A stretch of 31,417 nt of DNA from UBA3792 sp964426415 (GCA_964426415.1 CAYRQM010000020.1:1-31417), one strand, 5' to 3'; shown: positions 7,736 to 16,771, counted from the first letter of the stretch. The notes: a model not told the origin generated them from the letters alone. Translations and numbers: made by a program.

Positions 7736-7983
7736 CAGTGCTTTTCGACGTAGAACCGAACCAGCTCCTCCATGAGCTCGTCCCGCTCCATGCGCAGAAT
7801 CAGATAGCGTGCGTTGTTGTGGCTGGTGATGTAGGTCGGATCGCCCGAAAGCAGGTACCCGACAATCTGGTTGACGGGGTCGTACCCCTTCTCGCGCATG
7901 GCGGCGTAAACCGTCAGCAAAACGTCTTGCGCCGTGCGCGCATCCTTGGGTACGGTGAACTTGATTGTGTTTTTGTTTTCCAT
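7735..7983 (-). CDS. ireB: IreB family regulatory phosphoprotein (UPF0297)
   Basis: This 82-residue protein matches IreB/YrzL throughout. The N-terminus bears threonines (T6, T10) comparable to the segment phosphorylated by the PASTA kinase IreK in Enterococcus. Next come AAMREKGYDPVNQIVGYLLSGDP and ITSHNNARYLI, given here as the short motifs KGYDPVNQIVGYLLSGDP and ITSHNNARYLI. In Enterococcus IreB negatively controls cephalosporin resistance. ATG 7983 follows GGAGGTGG. It is the first gene of its operon and lies close to wall-synthesis genes, although no PASTA kinase is in the window. Confidence 0.95.
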   Translation of the reverse strand: MENKNTIKFTVPKDARTAQDVLLTVYAAMREKGYDPVNQIVGYLLSGDPTYITSHNNARYLILRMERDELMEELVRFYVEKH

Positions 7984-8002
7984 GTTGTCCACCTCCGCAT
8001 TC

Positions 8003-8031
8003 AGTATACACCATTCCTTGCGCGATTTCAA
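8003..8031 (-). promoter_or_regulatory. Promoter of ireB-ruvX-DUF1292
   Basis: On the minus strand TTGAAA (8026-8031), a 17-bp spacer ending in TGG/GTG, and TATACT (8003-8008) form a strong promoter. It is divergent from the ABC lipoprotein gene. Confidence 0.85.
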
Positions 8032-8046
8032 ATCTTTCCTGTCATG

Positions 8047-8076
8047 TTCACAGTTTTTTTCCCTTCTGCATACGAT
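8047..8076 (+). promoter_or_regulatory. Weak candidate promoter for the ABC lipoprotein gene
   Basis: TTCACA (8047-8052), an 18-bp spacer and TACGAT (8071-8076) lie before the start codon. The match is modest, so this is a tentative call. Confidence 0.35.
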
Positions 8077-8102
8077 AGGGCAAACTTGGATAGGAGGATC
8101 AT

Positions 8103-9098
8103 ATGAAACGAACGATCAGTATTCTGCTTGGCTTGCTGTTCTTGCTGACACTCGTCCCCGCCTGTACGCCCGATCAAGGGGAGGACGCCACCGTCATTCG
8201 GCTCCATGAAGTGACGCGCTCCGTATTCTATGCGCCGCAATATGTGGCGGCAAGCCTCGGCTACTTTGCCGAAGAAGGCTTGGATGTGGAGATCACCACC
8301 TCGGGCGGCAGCGAAAAGGCAATGACCGCCCTGCTGGCAGGAGAAGCGGACATTTGCTTGGCGGGCCCCGAAACGGGCGTCTACGTCTACAACGGCGGAC
8401 GCACGGATTACCCCGTTGTGGTGGGACAGCTCACCAAGCGCGACGGCTCCTTCCTGATTGCGCGCACGCCCACCGACCAATTCTCTTGGTCGGATTTGGA
8501 AGGAAAGACCATCATCGGCGGCCGCGCAGGCGGGATGCCCATTATGACGCTGCGCTGGGTCATGGCGCAAAACGGGTTGATCGGCGATGTGAACTGTACC
8601 ATCATCGATTCCATTCAATTCAACCTGATGGCAGGCGCGTTTGAGGGCGGCGAAGGCGATTACGTCACGCTGTTTGAGCCCACCGCCACCGATTTTGAAA
8701 AGGCGGGCAAGGGATACATTGTCGCCAACATCGGCTTGGAATCGGGCGAAGTGCCCTACACCTGCTACTTCGTCACGCAAAAGATGCTGGCGGAGAATCC
8801 CGACACCGTGGAAGCGTTCCTGCGCGCCATTCATCGTGCGCAGCTTTGGGTGGAGACCGCGACCGACGAGGAAGTCGCCAAGGCGATGCAGCCCTACTTC
8901 CCCGACACCTCTTTGGAAAGCCTCATGTCCGTCGCCAAATCGTACCGCGAAACCGACTCATGGAAGAAGGAGCTGGCGATGGCGGAAGCGGACTACAACC
9001 GCTTGCTGGACGTCATCGCGTTCAGCGGCGAACTGACCGCACGCCCGCCGTTTGCGGCGCTGGTTGACAACACGCTCGCAAAGAAGATCGACGGCTGA
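8103..9098 (+). CDS. NMT1/THI5-like substrate-binding lipoprotein of a NitT/TauT-type ABC importer
   Basis: This 331-residue protein begins with a lipoprotein signal peptide (KRTISILLGLLFLLTLVPAC, lipobox cysteine at residue 21). An SsuA/ThiY-type periplasmic-binding fold follows. Family signs are FYAPQYVAASLGYFAEEGLDVE, a GGSEKAMTALLAGEADI segment (given in part), and the late EVPYTCYFV. Such proteins deliver thiamine pyrimidine precursors, sulfonates or similar small molecules; the ligand is not evident. AGGAGG sits five bases before ATG 8103. The matching ATPase and permease are 8 kb away (17.1-18.6 kb) on the same strand, which is an odd split. Confidence 0.9.
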   Translation: MKRTISILLGLLFLLTLVPACTPDQGEDATVIRLHEVTRSVFYAPQYVAASLGYFAEEGLDVEITTSGGSEKAMTALLAGEADICLAGPETGVYVYNGGRTDYPVVVGQLTKRDGSFLIARTPTDQFSWSDLEGKTIIGGRAGGMPIMTLRWVMAQNGLIGDVNCTIIDSIQFNLMAGAFEGGEGDYVTLFEPTATDFEKAGKGYIVANIGLESGEVPYTCYFVTQKMLAENPDTVEAFLRAIHRAQLWVETATDEEVAKAMQPYFPDTSLESLMSVAKSYRETDSWKKELAMAEADYNRLLDVIAFSGELTARPPFAALVDNTLAKKIDG

Positions 9099-9114
9099 CG
9101 CCGCCCGCACATGC

Positions 9115-9148
9115 AAAACGCCGACCAAACAGCTTGGTCGGCGTTGTG
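9115..9148 (-). terminator. Bidirectional terminator between the ABC lipoprotein gene and glgP
   Basis: A perfect 12-bp stem (9117-9128 with 9134-9145) closes a five-base loop. On the minus strand it is followed by TTTT, ending glgP. On the plus strand it is followed by GTGATTT and probably also ends the lipoprotein transcript. Confidence 0.85.
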
Positions 9149-9162
9149 ATTTGGAAAGGAGA

Positions 9163-11535
9163 TTACCAGAGCTTGACGGCGTCGTGATGCGGCAGCGGCT
9201 TGATGTTCCAAATTTCCTCCGCATATTGGTGAATGGTGCGATCGGAGGAGAATTGCCCCGCAGACGCGGTGTTCATCAGGCACTTCTTTGCAAAGGCGCG
9301 GCTGTCGCGGTACTCGCGGAGCGCCTGCATCTTGCGGTCGATGTATGGAAGCATCTCGTAAAGGACGAAGTAGTAATCGGGCTTTTGCCAATCGTTGCCG
9401 AACAGCAGCGAGCGATGCAGATCGGTAAATACGCCGCTGTTGTCGTCGCTGACGGTGCCGTCGATGAGAGAATCTACGACGCGGCGCACCCGCGGCTCGT
9501 AGTCGTAGATCGCCTTGGGGTTGTATCGCGGCCGCAGCGCGTTGAGATCCTGCACCGAATAGCCGAAGATGTAGTTGTTCTCCTGCCCCGCCTGTTCGAC
9601 GATCTCGACGTTTGCGCCGTCGTATGTGCCCAGCGTGACCGCGCCGTTGAGCATGAGCTTCATGTTGCCCGTGCCGCTCGCTTCGGTGCCCGCAGGCGAA
9701 ATCTGCTCGGAAATGTCCGCCGCAGGGATGATTTGCTCGGCGTAGGAGCAGTTGTAATTTTGGACGAATACCACGCGCATGCAGTCGTGTACGGCGGGAT
9801 CGTTGTTGATCAGCTTGGCAATCTCGTTGATGTATTTGATGATTGCTTTCGCACGCAAATACCCCGGCGCCGCCTTGGCGCCAAACAGGAACACCGTGGG
9901 CGTGAAGTCGATGATAGTGCCGTCTTTGATGCCATAGTAGATGTCCATGATGGCAAACGCGTTGAGCAGCTGCCGCTTGTATTCGTGCATACGCTTGACC
10001 TGCACGTCAAAGCAGAATGATTCGGGCAGCTCGACGCCTTCTTTTTCGAGTACGACCTTGGCAAGCTGCCGCTTTTTCTCGCGTTTGATGGCGGCAAAGG
10101 CGTCGAGATCGGCGTCGCTTGTGAACGCTTTCAGCCCCTGTAGCAAGTCCAAATGCGTGATCCAATTTTCGGTGCCCAGTCGTTCGGTGATGAACTTGGA
10201 CAGCTCCGGGTTGCAAAGCCCCAGCCAGCGGCGCTGGGTGATGCCGTTGGTCTTGTTTTGGAAGCGTTCTGGGTAGATGAGATACCACGCGTGCAGCACG
10301 TCGTCCTTGAGAATCTGCGTGTGAATGGCAGCGACGCCGTTGACGCAATGGGAACAGTACACCGCCAGATTCGCCATGCGAATAACGTTGTTCTGCACGA
10401 TGGCGTACGGATCGCAGGTAAGCCCACGCGCCATAGTCTCGCCGCACAACTTGGTGTTGATGCGATAGATGATGTCGAAGATGTCGGGCAGCAGGTCGCG
10501 GAACAGATTGACGTCCCACTTTTCTAACGCTTCCTGCATGACGGTGTGATTCGTGTAGGAGAACGTCTTGCAGGCGATGTCGAAGGATTCGTCGAAGGAC
10601 AAGCCCTCTAACATCAGAAGCCGCATCAGCTCGGGAATGCTGACCGTCGGATGGGTATCGTTGAGCTGAATGGCGATGTAATCGGCAAACGTGCGGATGG
10701 GACGGTTCTCACGCTTGAAGCGGAAGAGCAGATCCTGCAGTGACGCCGACGAGAGGAAGTATTGCTGCTTCAAACGCAGGCGCTTGCCCGCCGTGGTGGT
10801 GTCGTTGGGATACAGCACACGAGTGATGTCCTCCACCGCGTTCTTTTCCAAGACGGCTTCGGCATACTCTTGGTTGTTGAAGGATTGGAAGTCGAAATCA
10901 CGCACCGCTTCGCTCTGCCAAAGGCGCAGCGTGCCGATGTTGTCGGTCTTGTAGCCAATCACGGGCATATCGTAGGGAACGGCGCGCACCGTCTGATCGG
11001 CAAAATGCACCAACACCTCGTGGGTGTCGCGGCGGCGGCTCCAAGGATCGCCAAACCGCTGCCAGTCGTCGGCAGACTCGGTTTGGAACCCGTCCGTGAA
11101 GGACTGTTTGAACAGCCCGTACTTGTAGCGAATGCCGTATCCGTCTAAAGGCAGGTTCATGGTCGCCGCACTGTCCAAGAAACAGGCAGCCAAGCGACCC
11201 AAGCCGCCATTGCCCAAGGCGGCGTCTTCGATGTCTTCGAACATGGAAAAGTCGAGCCCTTTTTCTTGGAATGCGCGCTTGACTTCTTCTAAGATGCCCA
11301 GTGAAAACAGGTTGTTGTAGACCATGCGCCCGACTAAGAATTCGGCGCTGACGTAATAGCAGCTGCGGGTGCGTTCGTGCGCGTGACGGCTCTCATACCA
11401 CGGCTCTGCAATGGCGCCCATGACGACGGTCGCCAATGCTTCGTGGAGCTGCTGCGTTGTCGCGTCCTCCAGCGACGCTTGACAATCGCGCTTCAGAACC
11501 AGCGCAAGTTGCTCCATGATGGTTTCGGTTTGCAT
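9163..11535 (-). CDS. glgP: Glycogen/starch/alpha-glucan phosphorylase
   Basis: This 790-residue GT35 enzyme releases glucose-1-phosphate from alpha-1,4-glucans in the cytoplasm. It shows the N-terminal ALGNGGLGRLAACFLDS, the TNGITQRRWL loop and the pyridoxal phosphate site EASGTGNMKLMLNGA, with the Schiff-base lysine near residue 626. Length is typical. ATG 11535 is the conserved start. The AGGAG site is about 13 bases away, rather long, and longer upstream reading would cross the terminator. No other glycogen gene is nearby. It is monocistronic, with its own promoter and terminator. Confidence 0.97.
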   Translation of the reverse strand: MQTETIMEQLALVLKRDCQASLEDATTQQLHEALATVVMGAIAEPWYESRHAHERTRSCYYVSAEFLVGRMVYNNLFSLGILEEVKRAFQEKGLDFSMFEDIEDAALGNGGLGRLAACFLDSAATMNLPLDGYGIRYKYGLFKQSFTDGFQTESADDWQRFGDPWSRRRDTHEVLVHFADQTVRAVPYDMPVIGYKTDNIGTLRLWQSEAVRDFDFQSFNNQEYAEAVLEKNAVEDITRVLYPNDTTTAGKRLRLKQQYFLSSASLQDLLFRFKRENRPIRTFADYIAIQLNDTHPTVSIPELMRLLMLEGLSFDESFDIACKTFSYTNHTVMQEALEKWDVNLFRDLLPDIFDIIYRINTKLCGETMARGLTCDPYAIVQNNVIRMANLAVYCSHCVNGVAAIHTQILKDDVLHAWYLIYPERFQNKTNGITQRRWLGLCNPELSKFITERLGTENWITHLDLLQGLKAFTSDADLDAFAAIKREKKRQLAKVVLEKEGVELPESFCFDVQVKRMHEYKRQLLNAFAIMDIYYGIKDGTIIDFTPTVFLFGAKAAPGYLRAKAIIKYINEIAKLINNDPAVHDCMRVVFVQNYNCSYAEQIIPAADISEQISPAGTEASGTGNMKLMLNGAVTLGTYDGANVEIVEQAGQENNYIFGYSVQDLNALRPRYNPKAIYDYEPRVRRVVDSLIDGTVSDDNSGVFTDLHRSLLFGNDWQKPDYYFVLYEMLPYIDRKMQALREYRDSRAFAKKCLMNTASAGQFSSDRTIHQYAEEIWNIKPLPHHDAVKLW

Positions 11536-11571
11536 ATAAAAACGGTCTCTCCTATGCCTAACTTTGATATT

Positions 11572-11600
11572 ATTATACCACAAGAATCCACTTGATGCAA
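11572..11600 (-). promoter_or_regulatory. Promoter of glgP
   Basis: On the minus strand TTGCAT (11595-11600), a 17-bp spacer and an extended TGGTATAAT -10 box (11572-11577) lie 37 bp before the start. The -35 box overlaps the T tract of the neighbouring terminator. Confidence 0.75.
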
Positions 11601-11630
11601 AAAAACCACCGTAAAAACGCGGTGGTTTTT
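11598..11630 (-). terminator. Terminator of the NlpC/P60 gene
   Basis: An 11-bp stem (11601-11611 with 11620-11630) closes an eight-base loop. A/T runs on both sides make it usable in both directions. On the minus strand it ends the wall-hydrolase transcript. Confidence 0.85.
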
Positions 11631-11651
11631 GTAAAATCTGCGTAAAAGGCG

Positions 11652-12878
11652 TCAAGCCCAAGGACGACGTGCATTGACGAAGTTGCGCTTCCAGTAGGCG
11701 GACACGCTGCGTTTGATCACTTGACCGTTGGCGCTGGACGCGTCGATCATCATGCCGCTGCCGATGTAGATGCCGCAATGGCTGACCGTGGAGGATTCGT
11801 CGCTGCGGAAGAACAGGATGTCGCCCTTTTGCACGTCGCCGTAGCTGCTGATGTTCTTCCAGCTCGACTTTTTGGAGAAGCCTGCCGCGTTGAGGCGGTT
11901 GCAGGAAACGCCCGCTTGGCGCAAGCACCAATAGACGAAGCCGGAGCAGTCGAACGTGTTGGGGCCGCGGTCGCCCAGCACATATTCGCAGCCGATTTTT
12001 GCTTTGGCAGCCTTGATAAACTTGTCGATCTTGGTTTCTTTCTTTTCGGTGGTGGTGTCGTCTTTTTGGGTGGTTGCCTGCTCTTTGAGCTTTTTTTCCA
12101 GTGCGCTCGAAACGCGTGCGTCATCGCTGTACAGGCGATCCAAGGTCTTTTCCCCCGCCTTGCCGTCCGCCGTCAAGCTGTTGCGCTTTTGGAATGCGGT
12201 GACCGCCGCAATGGTCGTGGGGCCATAGATGCGGTCTACGTCGTTGTTGCTCAGATAGCCCAAGTCGACCAGCTGCTCTTGCAGCATCTTCACGTCGCGC
12301 CCCTCTGCGCCCTCTTTCATGACGTAGGGTTTGGCGTCGTCGCTGTACAAGAGGGTCAGCGTGCTGCTGCCCGCCACACCGTCTTGATCCAATTCGTGCT
12401 GCCGCTGAAACAGCTCCAAGGCGTATTCCGTCGAGCTGCCGAAATAGTCGGTCGGCTCTTCGATGGCAAGATACCCAAGTTCCATCAGCCGCACCTGCAG
12501 CGCCTGTACGTCTTCGCCCTTGTCGTGCTTTTTGAGCGTCGCGGGCGTCGCGGAAGGCTCTGCTGTGGGTTCTGTCGTGGCAAGCGGGTCGGGCGTCCCA
12601 TTGGGATTTGGCGTTTCGCCCGTCAGCGGGTCTGCCGTCCAATCGGCTGTGCCCTGCGTCGGCGCTTGCGTTTGCCCCGCCGCGTTGGCGTTGACGGCGC
12701 TCGGATCGGACTTTTGGGACAGACGCGGAATGCCCACCAACAGCGCTATGGCAAAGAAGATGACCGCCGCGCACAGGAACGCGAACGACAACAGCAGGCG
12801 CAGCCGATACGCCTGTTTTTTGTTCAGACCCTTGAGGGTGTTGTAAGCCGTTTTGAGTTTGTCCAACAGTTGCTTCAT
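11652..12878 (-). CDS. Membrane-anchored NlpC/P60 peptidoglycan hydrolase with two PG-binding repeats
   Basis: This 408-residue protein has a basic cytoplasmic N-terminus and one membrane helix (about 28-50). A Thr/Pro-rich spacer (60-112) is followed by two PG_binding_1 repeats (about 115-172 and 188-250, each with an LGYL motif). A charged linker leads to an NlpC/P60 domain (about 285-408). The catalytic Cys is in FDCSGFVYWC and the His in VSHCGIYIG. The third position reads MMIDASS, with Asp where many relatives have His. It probably cuts stem peptides in the wall. No ribosome site is visible before ATG 12878, and a promoter lies so close that the mRNA may be leaderless. It is downstream of PBP2. 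Confidence 0.92.
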   Translation of the reverse strand: MKQLLDKLKTAYNTLKGLNKKQAYRLRLLLSFAFLCAAVIFFAIALLVGIPRLSQKSDPSAVNANAAGQTQAPTQGTADWTADPLTGETPNPNGTPDPLATTEPTAEPSATPATLKKHDKGEDVQALQVRLMELGYLAIEEPTDYFGSSTEYALELFQRQHELDQDGVAGSSTLTLLYSDDAKPYVMKEGAEGRDVKMLQEQLVDLGYLSNNDVDRIYGPTTIAAVTAFQKRNSLTADGKAGEKTLDRLYSDDARVSSALEKKLKEQATTQKDDTTTEKKETKIDKFIKAAKAKIGCEYVLGDRGPNTFDCSGFVYWCLRQAGVSCNRLNAAGFSKKSSWKNISSYGDVQKGDILFFRSDESSTVSHCGIYIGSGMMIDASSANGQVIKRSVSAYWKRNFVNARRPWA

Positions 12879-12884
12879 ACTATC

Positions 12885-12913
12885 AGTTTAGCCAACAAGC
12901 CCCCTTTGCGCAA
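12885..12913 (-). promoter_or_regulatory. Candidate promoter for a leaderless NlpC/P60 transcript
   Basis: On the minus strand TTGCGC (12908-12913), a 17-bp spacer and TAAACT (12885-12890) are present. Only six bases separate the -10 box from the ATG, so transcription would start at or next to the start codon. Confidence 0.5.
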
Positions 12914-12918
12914 GGGGG
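12900..12918 (-). other. Hairpin between PBP2 and the NlpC/P60 gene
   Basis: CCCCCTT and AAGGGGG form a perfect 7-bp stem with a five-base loop. On the minus strand it is followed by CTTGTT, a poor T tract. It may weaken read-through from PBP2, and it overlaps the -35 box of the candidate promoter. Confidence 0.6.
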
Positions 12919-12958
12919 TAACGTCGGATTTTATCAAAATTTCATATCTTGTACGCAT

Positions 12959-15409
12959 TTAAGCGCCGCGCTCATACCAGTAGGTGACGATGTCCTCGAC
13001 CGCGGGTGCGCCGGAGCTTCCCGAAAGCCCATTGGGGATGAACACGACAATGACGATCTCCGGGTCTTCCCGCGGCGTAATCGCCACGAACCAGCAGGTG
13101 TTTTCGATGTCGATGTTGTTGTTGGCGGACGTTTGCGCCGTGCCCGTCTTGCCGCTGATGCGGTCCAGATAGCCCTTGTCTTCGAATTCTTGGGAGAACA
13201 CCGAAGACGCCGTGCCGCCGTCCTCCGGCGAAACCACGCCCTTTAAGCCCTCTAAAATGGCGTCCCAATACAGATCGGGCGCCGAAATCTCATTTTCGGA
13301 TACGGGCGCATTTTGTAGATAGGTTGTGCCGTCCGCTTCGGTGACGCTGCCCAAGATAGTGGTCTTATACACCGTGCCGCGATTGGCAATCGTCGCCACA
13401 TACCGCGCAAGGGACAGTGGCGTCACCAGCATGACGCCTTGCCCGATGCCCGTTTGAATGGTGTACGTCGGCTTCCAGCGCAGCTCCTCCAGCCATGTGG
13501 AGATGGTGACGACCCAGCTTGAATGGAGGTACGAAACGCCGATGGGAATGTTGAGCTCCTCGTAGAGAATCTGCCGAATCTCGGCGCCGTGCTCGACCTG
13601 TTCGCCCGTTTGCAGCTGCAGCAGCCGCGTGGCGCAGGTGGTGAGCTGCTCGCTCGTCACCGTCAGCCCGTTTTCCTCGGCAATCGTTTTGACATGGGCG
13701 TAGATTTGGTTGTAAATGAGCCGCGGCAGCGAGGACGTTTGCTCGGACAACGGCTTGTCGCAGTCGTAGCGCGCTTTTTGCCCGCCGACCTGCACGGACA
13801 GCTCGCCCGGCAGCTCCACGCCCGTGGTATCTTGAAGCCCCAGCATCCCTGCCCAATAGACGAGCCGCTCGATGCCCACGCGATCCGCGACCGTGTAAAA
13901 ATAGTAGTTGCACGAAACGGTCAGTGCGCGGGAAAGATTGAGGTTTGCATGGGAGGACGGATGGCTCGTCCAACAGCTTGGCGCGTTTTGTTCGACCTTG
14001 GTGGTGGGGTCGCTGACGAAATAATAGTAGGGCGATTGGTCGGAGATGCGCTCGTCCACGGAGATTTTCGCATCCATCAGCCCCGCAAAGCCCGTCGCCA
14101 TCTTGAAGGTGGAGCCGAGCGCCGTGCGAATGGCGATGGCGCGATTCAGCGTGGGCTGTTGGCTGTCGTCGCCGAACAGCTGTTGAAATTCGGTTTCCGA
14201 TACGCCGTCGGTAAAGACGTTGGGGTCGTAATTGGGGTAGGACGCCATGGCAAGGATTTCGCCCGTCTTGACGTTCATCACGATTGCCGCGCCCGTGGAC
14301 GCCGTTTTGATGCTGTCCAAATCGTTGGTCAGCTTGAGATAGTCCTTCGACCGCGCTTGGATTCTCGCCTGCTGCTTTTGGTTGGTGGCGACGATGTTGT
14401 CGTACAGCGCCTGTTCCACCACCTGCTGCAGCTCGATGTCGATGGTCAGATGCACGTCCATGCCGTCGGTGGGCTGGGTGGTGCGCAGCACCTGCTCGAT
14501 GGCGCCGCGGCGGTTCTTGAGAATGGTGGTGGTGCCGAGGCGGTCGTAGGTGTTGGGCGTGAGGTAGGATTCCATGGTCTTTTCCACGCCTGCCACGCCA
14601 ATGCGGTCGTTGTAGGCGTAGCCCTCACTTAGCATATCGGCGGTGACCTGCTCGCCCAAGTACCCAATGACGTGACACGCCGTCGTGCCGTAGGGATAGA
14701 CGCGGGTGCTGCTCTTTTCGGTGGAGATGCCCGTCAGCCGCTCCGACGCCATATCCAGCTCGGTGACCACCGCCAAGGACACGTCGTTGGCGATGACGAC
14801 GCCTTCGTAGGCGCGATAGCTGTTCATGACCGCTTCCTGTCGGATGGACATGATCTTGCGCGCCTCGGCAAAGGGCATATCGTCGGGGATGCACCAAGAG
14901 TTGCGCAGGATGCGGTACGCCTCCTCGGCGGTCAGATCAGGGTCGGAAAAATTGCACGCCGCGACGAAATTCTTTTTGCGGGCGGCAATGGCAGTCTCGC
15001 TTGTAACGCCAAAGTCGAACATAAATGTGCCGTCGCTTTGCATATCGATGGAAAAGGTGTCGATGGTCGTGCCGCCGCCCGCCTCGATGATGGCGATGGC
15101 TTCGATGAGCGAGTTGGTGTACCGTGCGCTGTCGATGGGCGTGCGATTGTTCGGGTCGCGGTAGAACAGCACGTTGTACGTCGTCTTGTCGTACGCCAGC
15201 ACCACGCCGTTGCGGTCGGTGATGACGCCGCGATTGCCCGCTTGGTACGTTTTGACTTCGGACGTCTGCTGCACCGCAGCCGAATACGCATCCGTCTCGC
15301 GGATTGCCAGCTTGTCCAAGAACACGAGCAGCACCGCAAGCATCGCCGCAAACACGCCGATGAGAATCCAGATGCGCGTATTCAGTTTGCCTTTCAAGCT
15401 GCGTTTCAT
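12959..15409 (-). CDS. mrdA: Penicillin-binding protein 2 (elongasome transpeptidase)
   Basis: This 816-residue class B PBP cross-links peptidoglycan during cell elongation. A single membrane helix (about 12-33) is followed by the dimerisation domain and then the transpeptidase domain. SxxK is in GSTFK (S433, K436), SxN is SCN (S499) and KTG is in SGKTGTAQ (K753). The Pro that usually precedes GSTFK is Leu here. About 100 extra residues lie between SxN and KTG, as in many clostridial PBP2 proteins. ATG 15409 is four bases after the mreD stop; a TTG start 33 bases upstream would overlap mreD. The mreC-mreD-PBP2 order identifies it. Confidence 0.95.
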   Translation of the reverse strand: MKRSLKGKLNTRIWILIGVFAAMLAVLLVFLDKLAIRETDAYSAAVQQTSEVKTYQAGNRGVITDRNGVVLAYDKTTYNVLFYRDPNNRTPIDSARYTNSLIEAIAIIEAGGGTTIDTFSIDMQSDGTFMFDFGVTSETAIAARKKNFVAACNFSDPDLTAEEAYRILRNSWCIPDDMPFAEARKIMSIRQEAVMNSYRAYEGVVIANDVSLAVVTELDMASERLTGISTEKSSTRVYPYGTTACHVIGYLGEQVTADMLSEGYAYNDRIGVAGVEKTMESYLTPNTYDRLGTTTILKNRRGAIEQVLRTTQPTDGMDVHLTIDIELQQVVEQALYDNIVATNQKQQARIQARSKDYLKLTNDLDSIKTASTGAAIVMNVKTGEILAMASYPNYDPNVFTDGVSETEFQQLFGDDSQQPTLNRAIAIRTALGSTFKMATGFAGLMDAKISVDERISDQSPYYYFVSDPTTKVEQNAPSCWTSHPSSHANLNLSRALTVSCNYYFYTVADRVGIERLVYWAGMLGLQDTTGVELPGELSVQVGGQKARYDCDKPLSEQTSSLPRLIYNQIYAHVKTIAEENGLTVTSEQLTTCATRLLQLQTGEQVEHGAEIRQILYEELNIPIGVSYLHSSWVVTISTWLEELRWKPTYTIQTGIGQGVMLVTPLSLARYVATIANRGTVYKTTILGSVTEADGTTYLQNAPVSENEISAPDLYWDAILEGLKGVVSPEDGGTASSVFSQEFEDKGYLDRISGKTGTAQTSANNNIDIENTCWFVAITPREDPEIVIVVFIPNGLSGSSGAPAVEDIVTYWYERGA

Positions 15410-15413
15410 TGCG

Positions 15414-15905
15414 TCAAATTCGGTCGCGGCGGCTTTTGCCAAGCGCCGTCAGCAGTGCCGCGATGGGAAGCGCCAACAGCGCCGTCAAAATCACGGACGG
15501 AAGCCTTTGCAGCAGGATGGTGCGCAGGAAGTCGAATCGTGCGCCCACGATGAGCGAAAACAGCAGGATGATTGCTTCGCGCACCGCCGCCGCTGCGCAG
15601 CAGTAGAGGAACAGAACGAATTGCTTGGGCTTGTTCTTGCGGATGAACAGATGGAGCGTTGCCACCGCCGCCAGCGTCGCCGCCGCCGTCAGCCCCGCGT
15701 ACGGATTGCAAAAGATGTCGATGAGCAGCCCGCCAATCGTCCCCAGCACCAGTGCGTCCTGCACGCAGGTGATTGCGCACGCCGCCAGCACCACCGCCGT
15801 CAGCATGGAAGGGCAAATGCCAAAGAACGTGACGCGGGTGAACACGAAACAGTCTAAAAGCAGTGCCAAAATGGTGAGGGGAATCAGCGCGAAATAGCGT
15901 TTCAT
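15414..15905 (-). CDS. mreD: Rod shape-determining protein MreD
   Basis: This 163-residue membrane protein with about five helices has the MreD length and pattern, including the VLGTIGGLLIDIFCNPYAGL loop (GGLLIDIFCNPYAGL) typical of the family. It is part of the MreBCD-PBP2-RodA machinery guiding lateral wall growth. Its start overlaps the mreC stop by four bases, and its stop lies four bases before PBP2, so the three genes are translationally linked. Confidence 0.93.
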   Translation of the reverse strand: MKRYFALIPLTILALLLDCFVFTRVTFFGICPSMLTAVVLAACAITCVQDALVLGTIGGLLIDIFCNPYAGLTAAATLAAVATLHLFIRKNKPKQFVLFLYCCAAAAVREAIILLFSLIVGARFDFLRTILLQRLPSVILTALLALPIAALLTALGKSRRDRI

Positions 15906-16744
15906 TCGGTCACGACCTCGTCCATGTCGACGATGACCAGCACCTGTTCCAAATGCGCGTAATCGACGTCGAGCGATACGACCGCGTCATATTGCCCCGT
16001 GCCGTCGTCGTTGCACGCCAACACTTCGCCCACATACAGACCGCGTGGGAACACGCCGCCCAGCCCGCTGGTGATGATGGTATCGCCCACCCGCAAATCG
16101 GCGTTGGCGGGCAAATAGTACAGTCTTGTGCCAAGCAGCGCGCCGTCTTGTTCGACCAGCCCGCCCAGCATCCCTTCGTCGCGGCTGCGCTGCACCATCA
16201 CGCTGATGCGCAGCGTATCGTTGCAAAGCGTGCTGACGCGACACCAATTTGGCCCCACTTCCGTCACGCGCCCCACCACGCCGTCCGCCGAAATGACCGC
16301 CATGGATGCGGCAACGCCGTGGCGCGTCCCGACATTGAGCGTCAATACGTCCAGATATGGGTTGCTGTCCCGCCCGATGACCTCGGCGGTGACATAGCGC
16401 ATGTTGGGATTGGCCTTGACAAAATTGCACAGCTCGGACAGCGCGGCGTTTTGCTTTGCCGTCTCTTCATAGAGAGCAAGCTCACGTTCCTTTTGCAGAA
16501 GCTCGGCGCGCAGCGCGTCGTTCTCTGCCTGCACGGAGGAGGGCTGAAACACGCGGACGAAAAAGTCGCCCACCGCCGTTTGCCACTTGGACAGCGTTTC
16601 CTGCACGGGCATGGCGGCGGAGCGGAACAAACCGTTGGCATACGTCACCGTGCGGTCGCCCACCGTGAACGCCGCAAGGACGATCAGCAGGACGATCGCA
16701 ACCACCGCGATCAGGATCGGTTTGTTCATCCAAAGCTTGCGCAC
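15902..16744 (-). CDS. mreC: Cell shape protein MreC
   Basis: This 280-residue protein has an N-terminal membrane helix (about 10-28) and a coiled coil (about 68-105, rich in Glu, Leu and Ala). The extracytoplasmic beta-rich MreC domain shows VIGRDSNPYLDVLTLNVG, ADGVVGRVTEVG and the late TSGLGGVFPRGLYVGEV. It links the wall enzymes to the cytoskeleton. The start is GTG 16744 with a GGGAGG site at good spacing; ATG five codons later is less well placed. mreB, often just upstream, is absent here. Confidence 0.94.
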   Translation of the reverse strand: MRKLWMNKPILIAVVAIVLLIVLAAFTVGDRTVTYANGLFRSAAMPVQETLSKWQTAVGDFFVRVFQPSSVQAENDALRAELLQKERELALYEETAKQNAALSELCNFVKANPNMRYVTAEVIGRDSNPYLDVLTLNVGTRHGVAASMAVISADGVVGRVTEVGPNWCRVSTLCNDTLRISVMVQRSRDEGMLGGLVEQDGALLGTRLYYLPANADLRVGDTIITSGLGGVFPRGLYVGEVLACNDDGTGQYDAVVSLDVDYAHLEQVLVIVDMDEVVTE

Positions 16745-16771
16745 GACGCCTCCCTATATGAATACAGCATC

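Noticed and set aside
11536..11931. 132-residue upstream extension of glycogen phosphorylase
   Set aside because: It would read through a terminator, the promoter and the end of the NlpC/P60 gene; the conserved start is at 11535.
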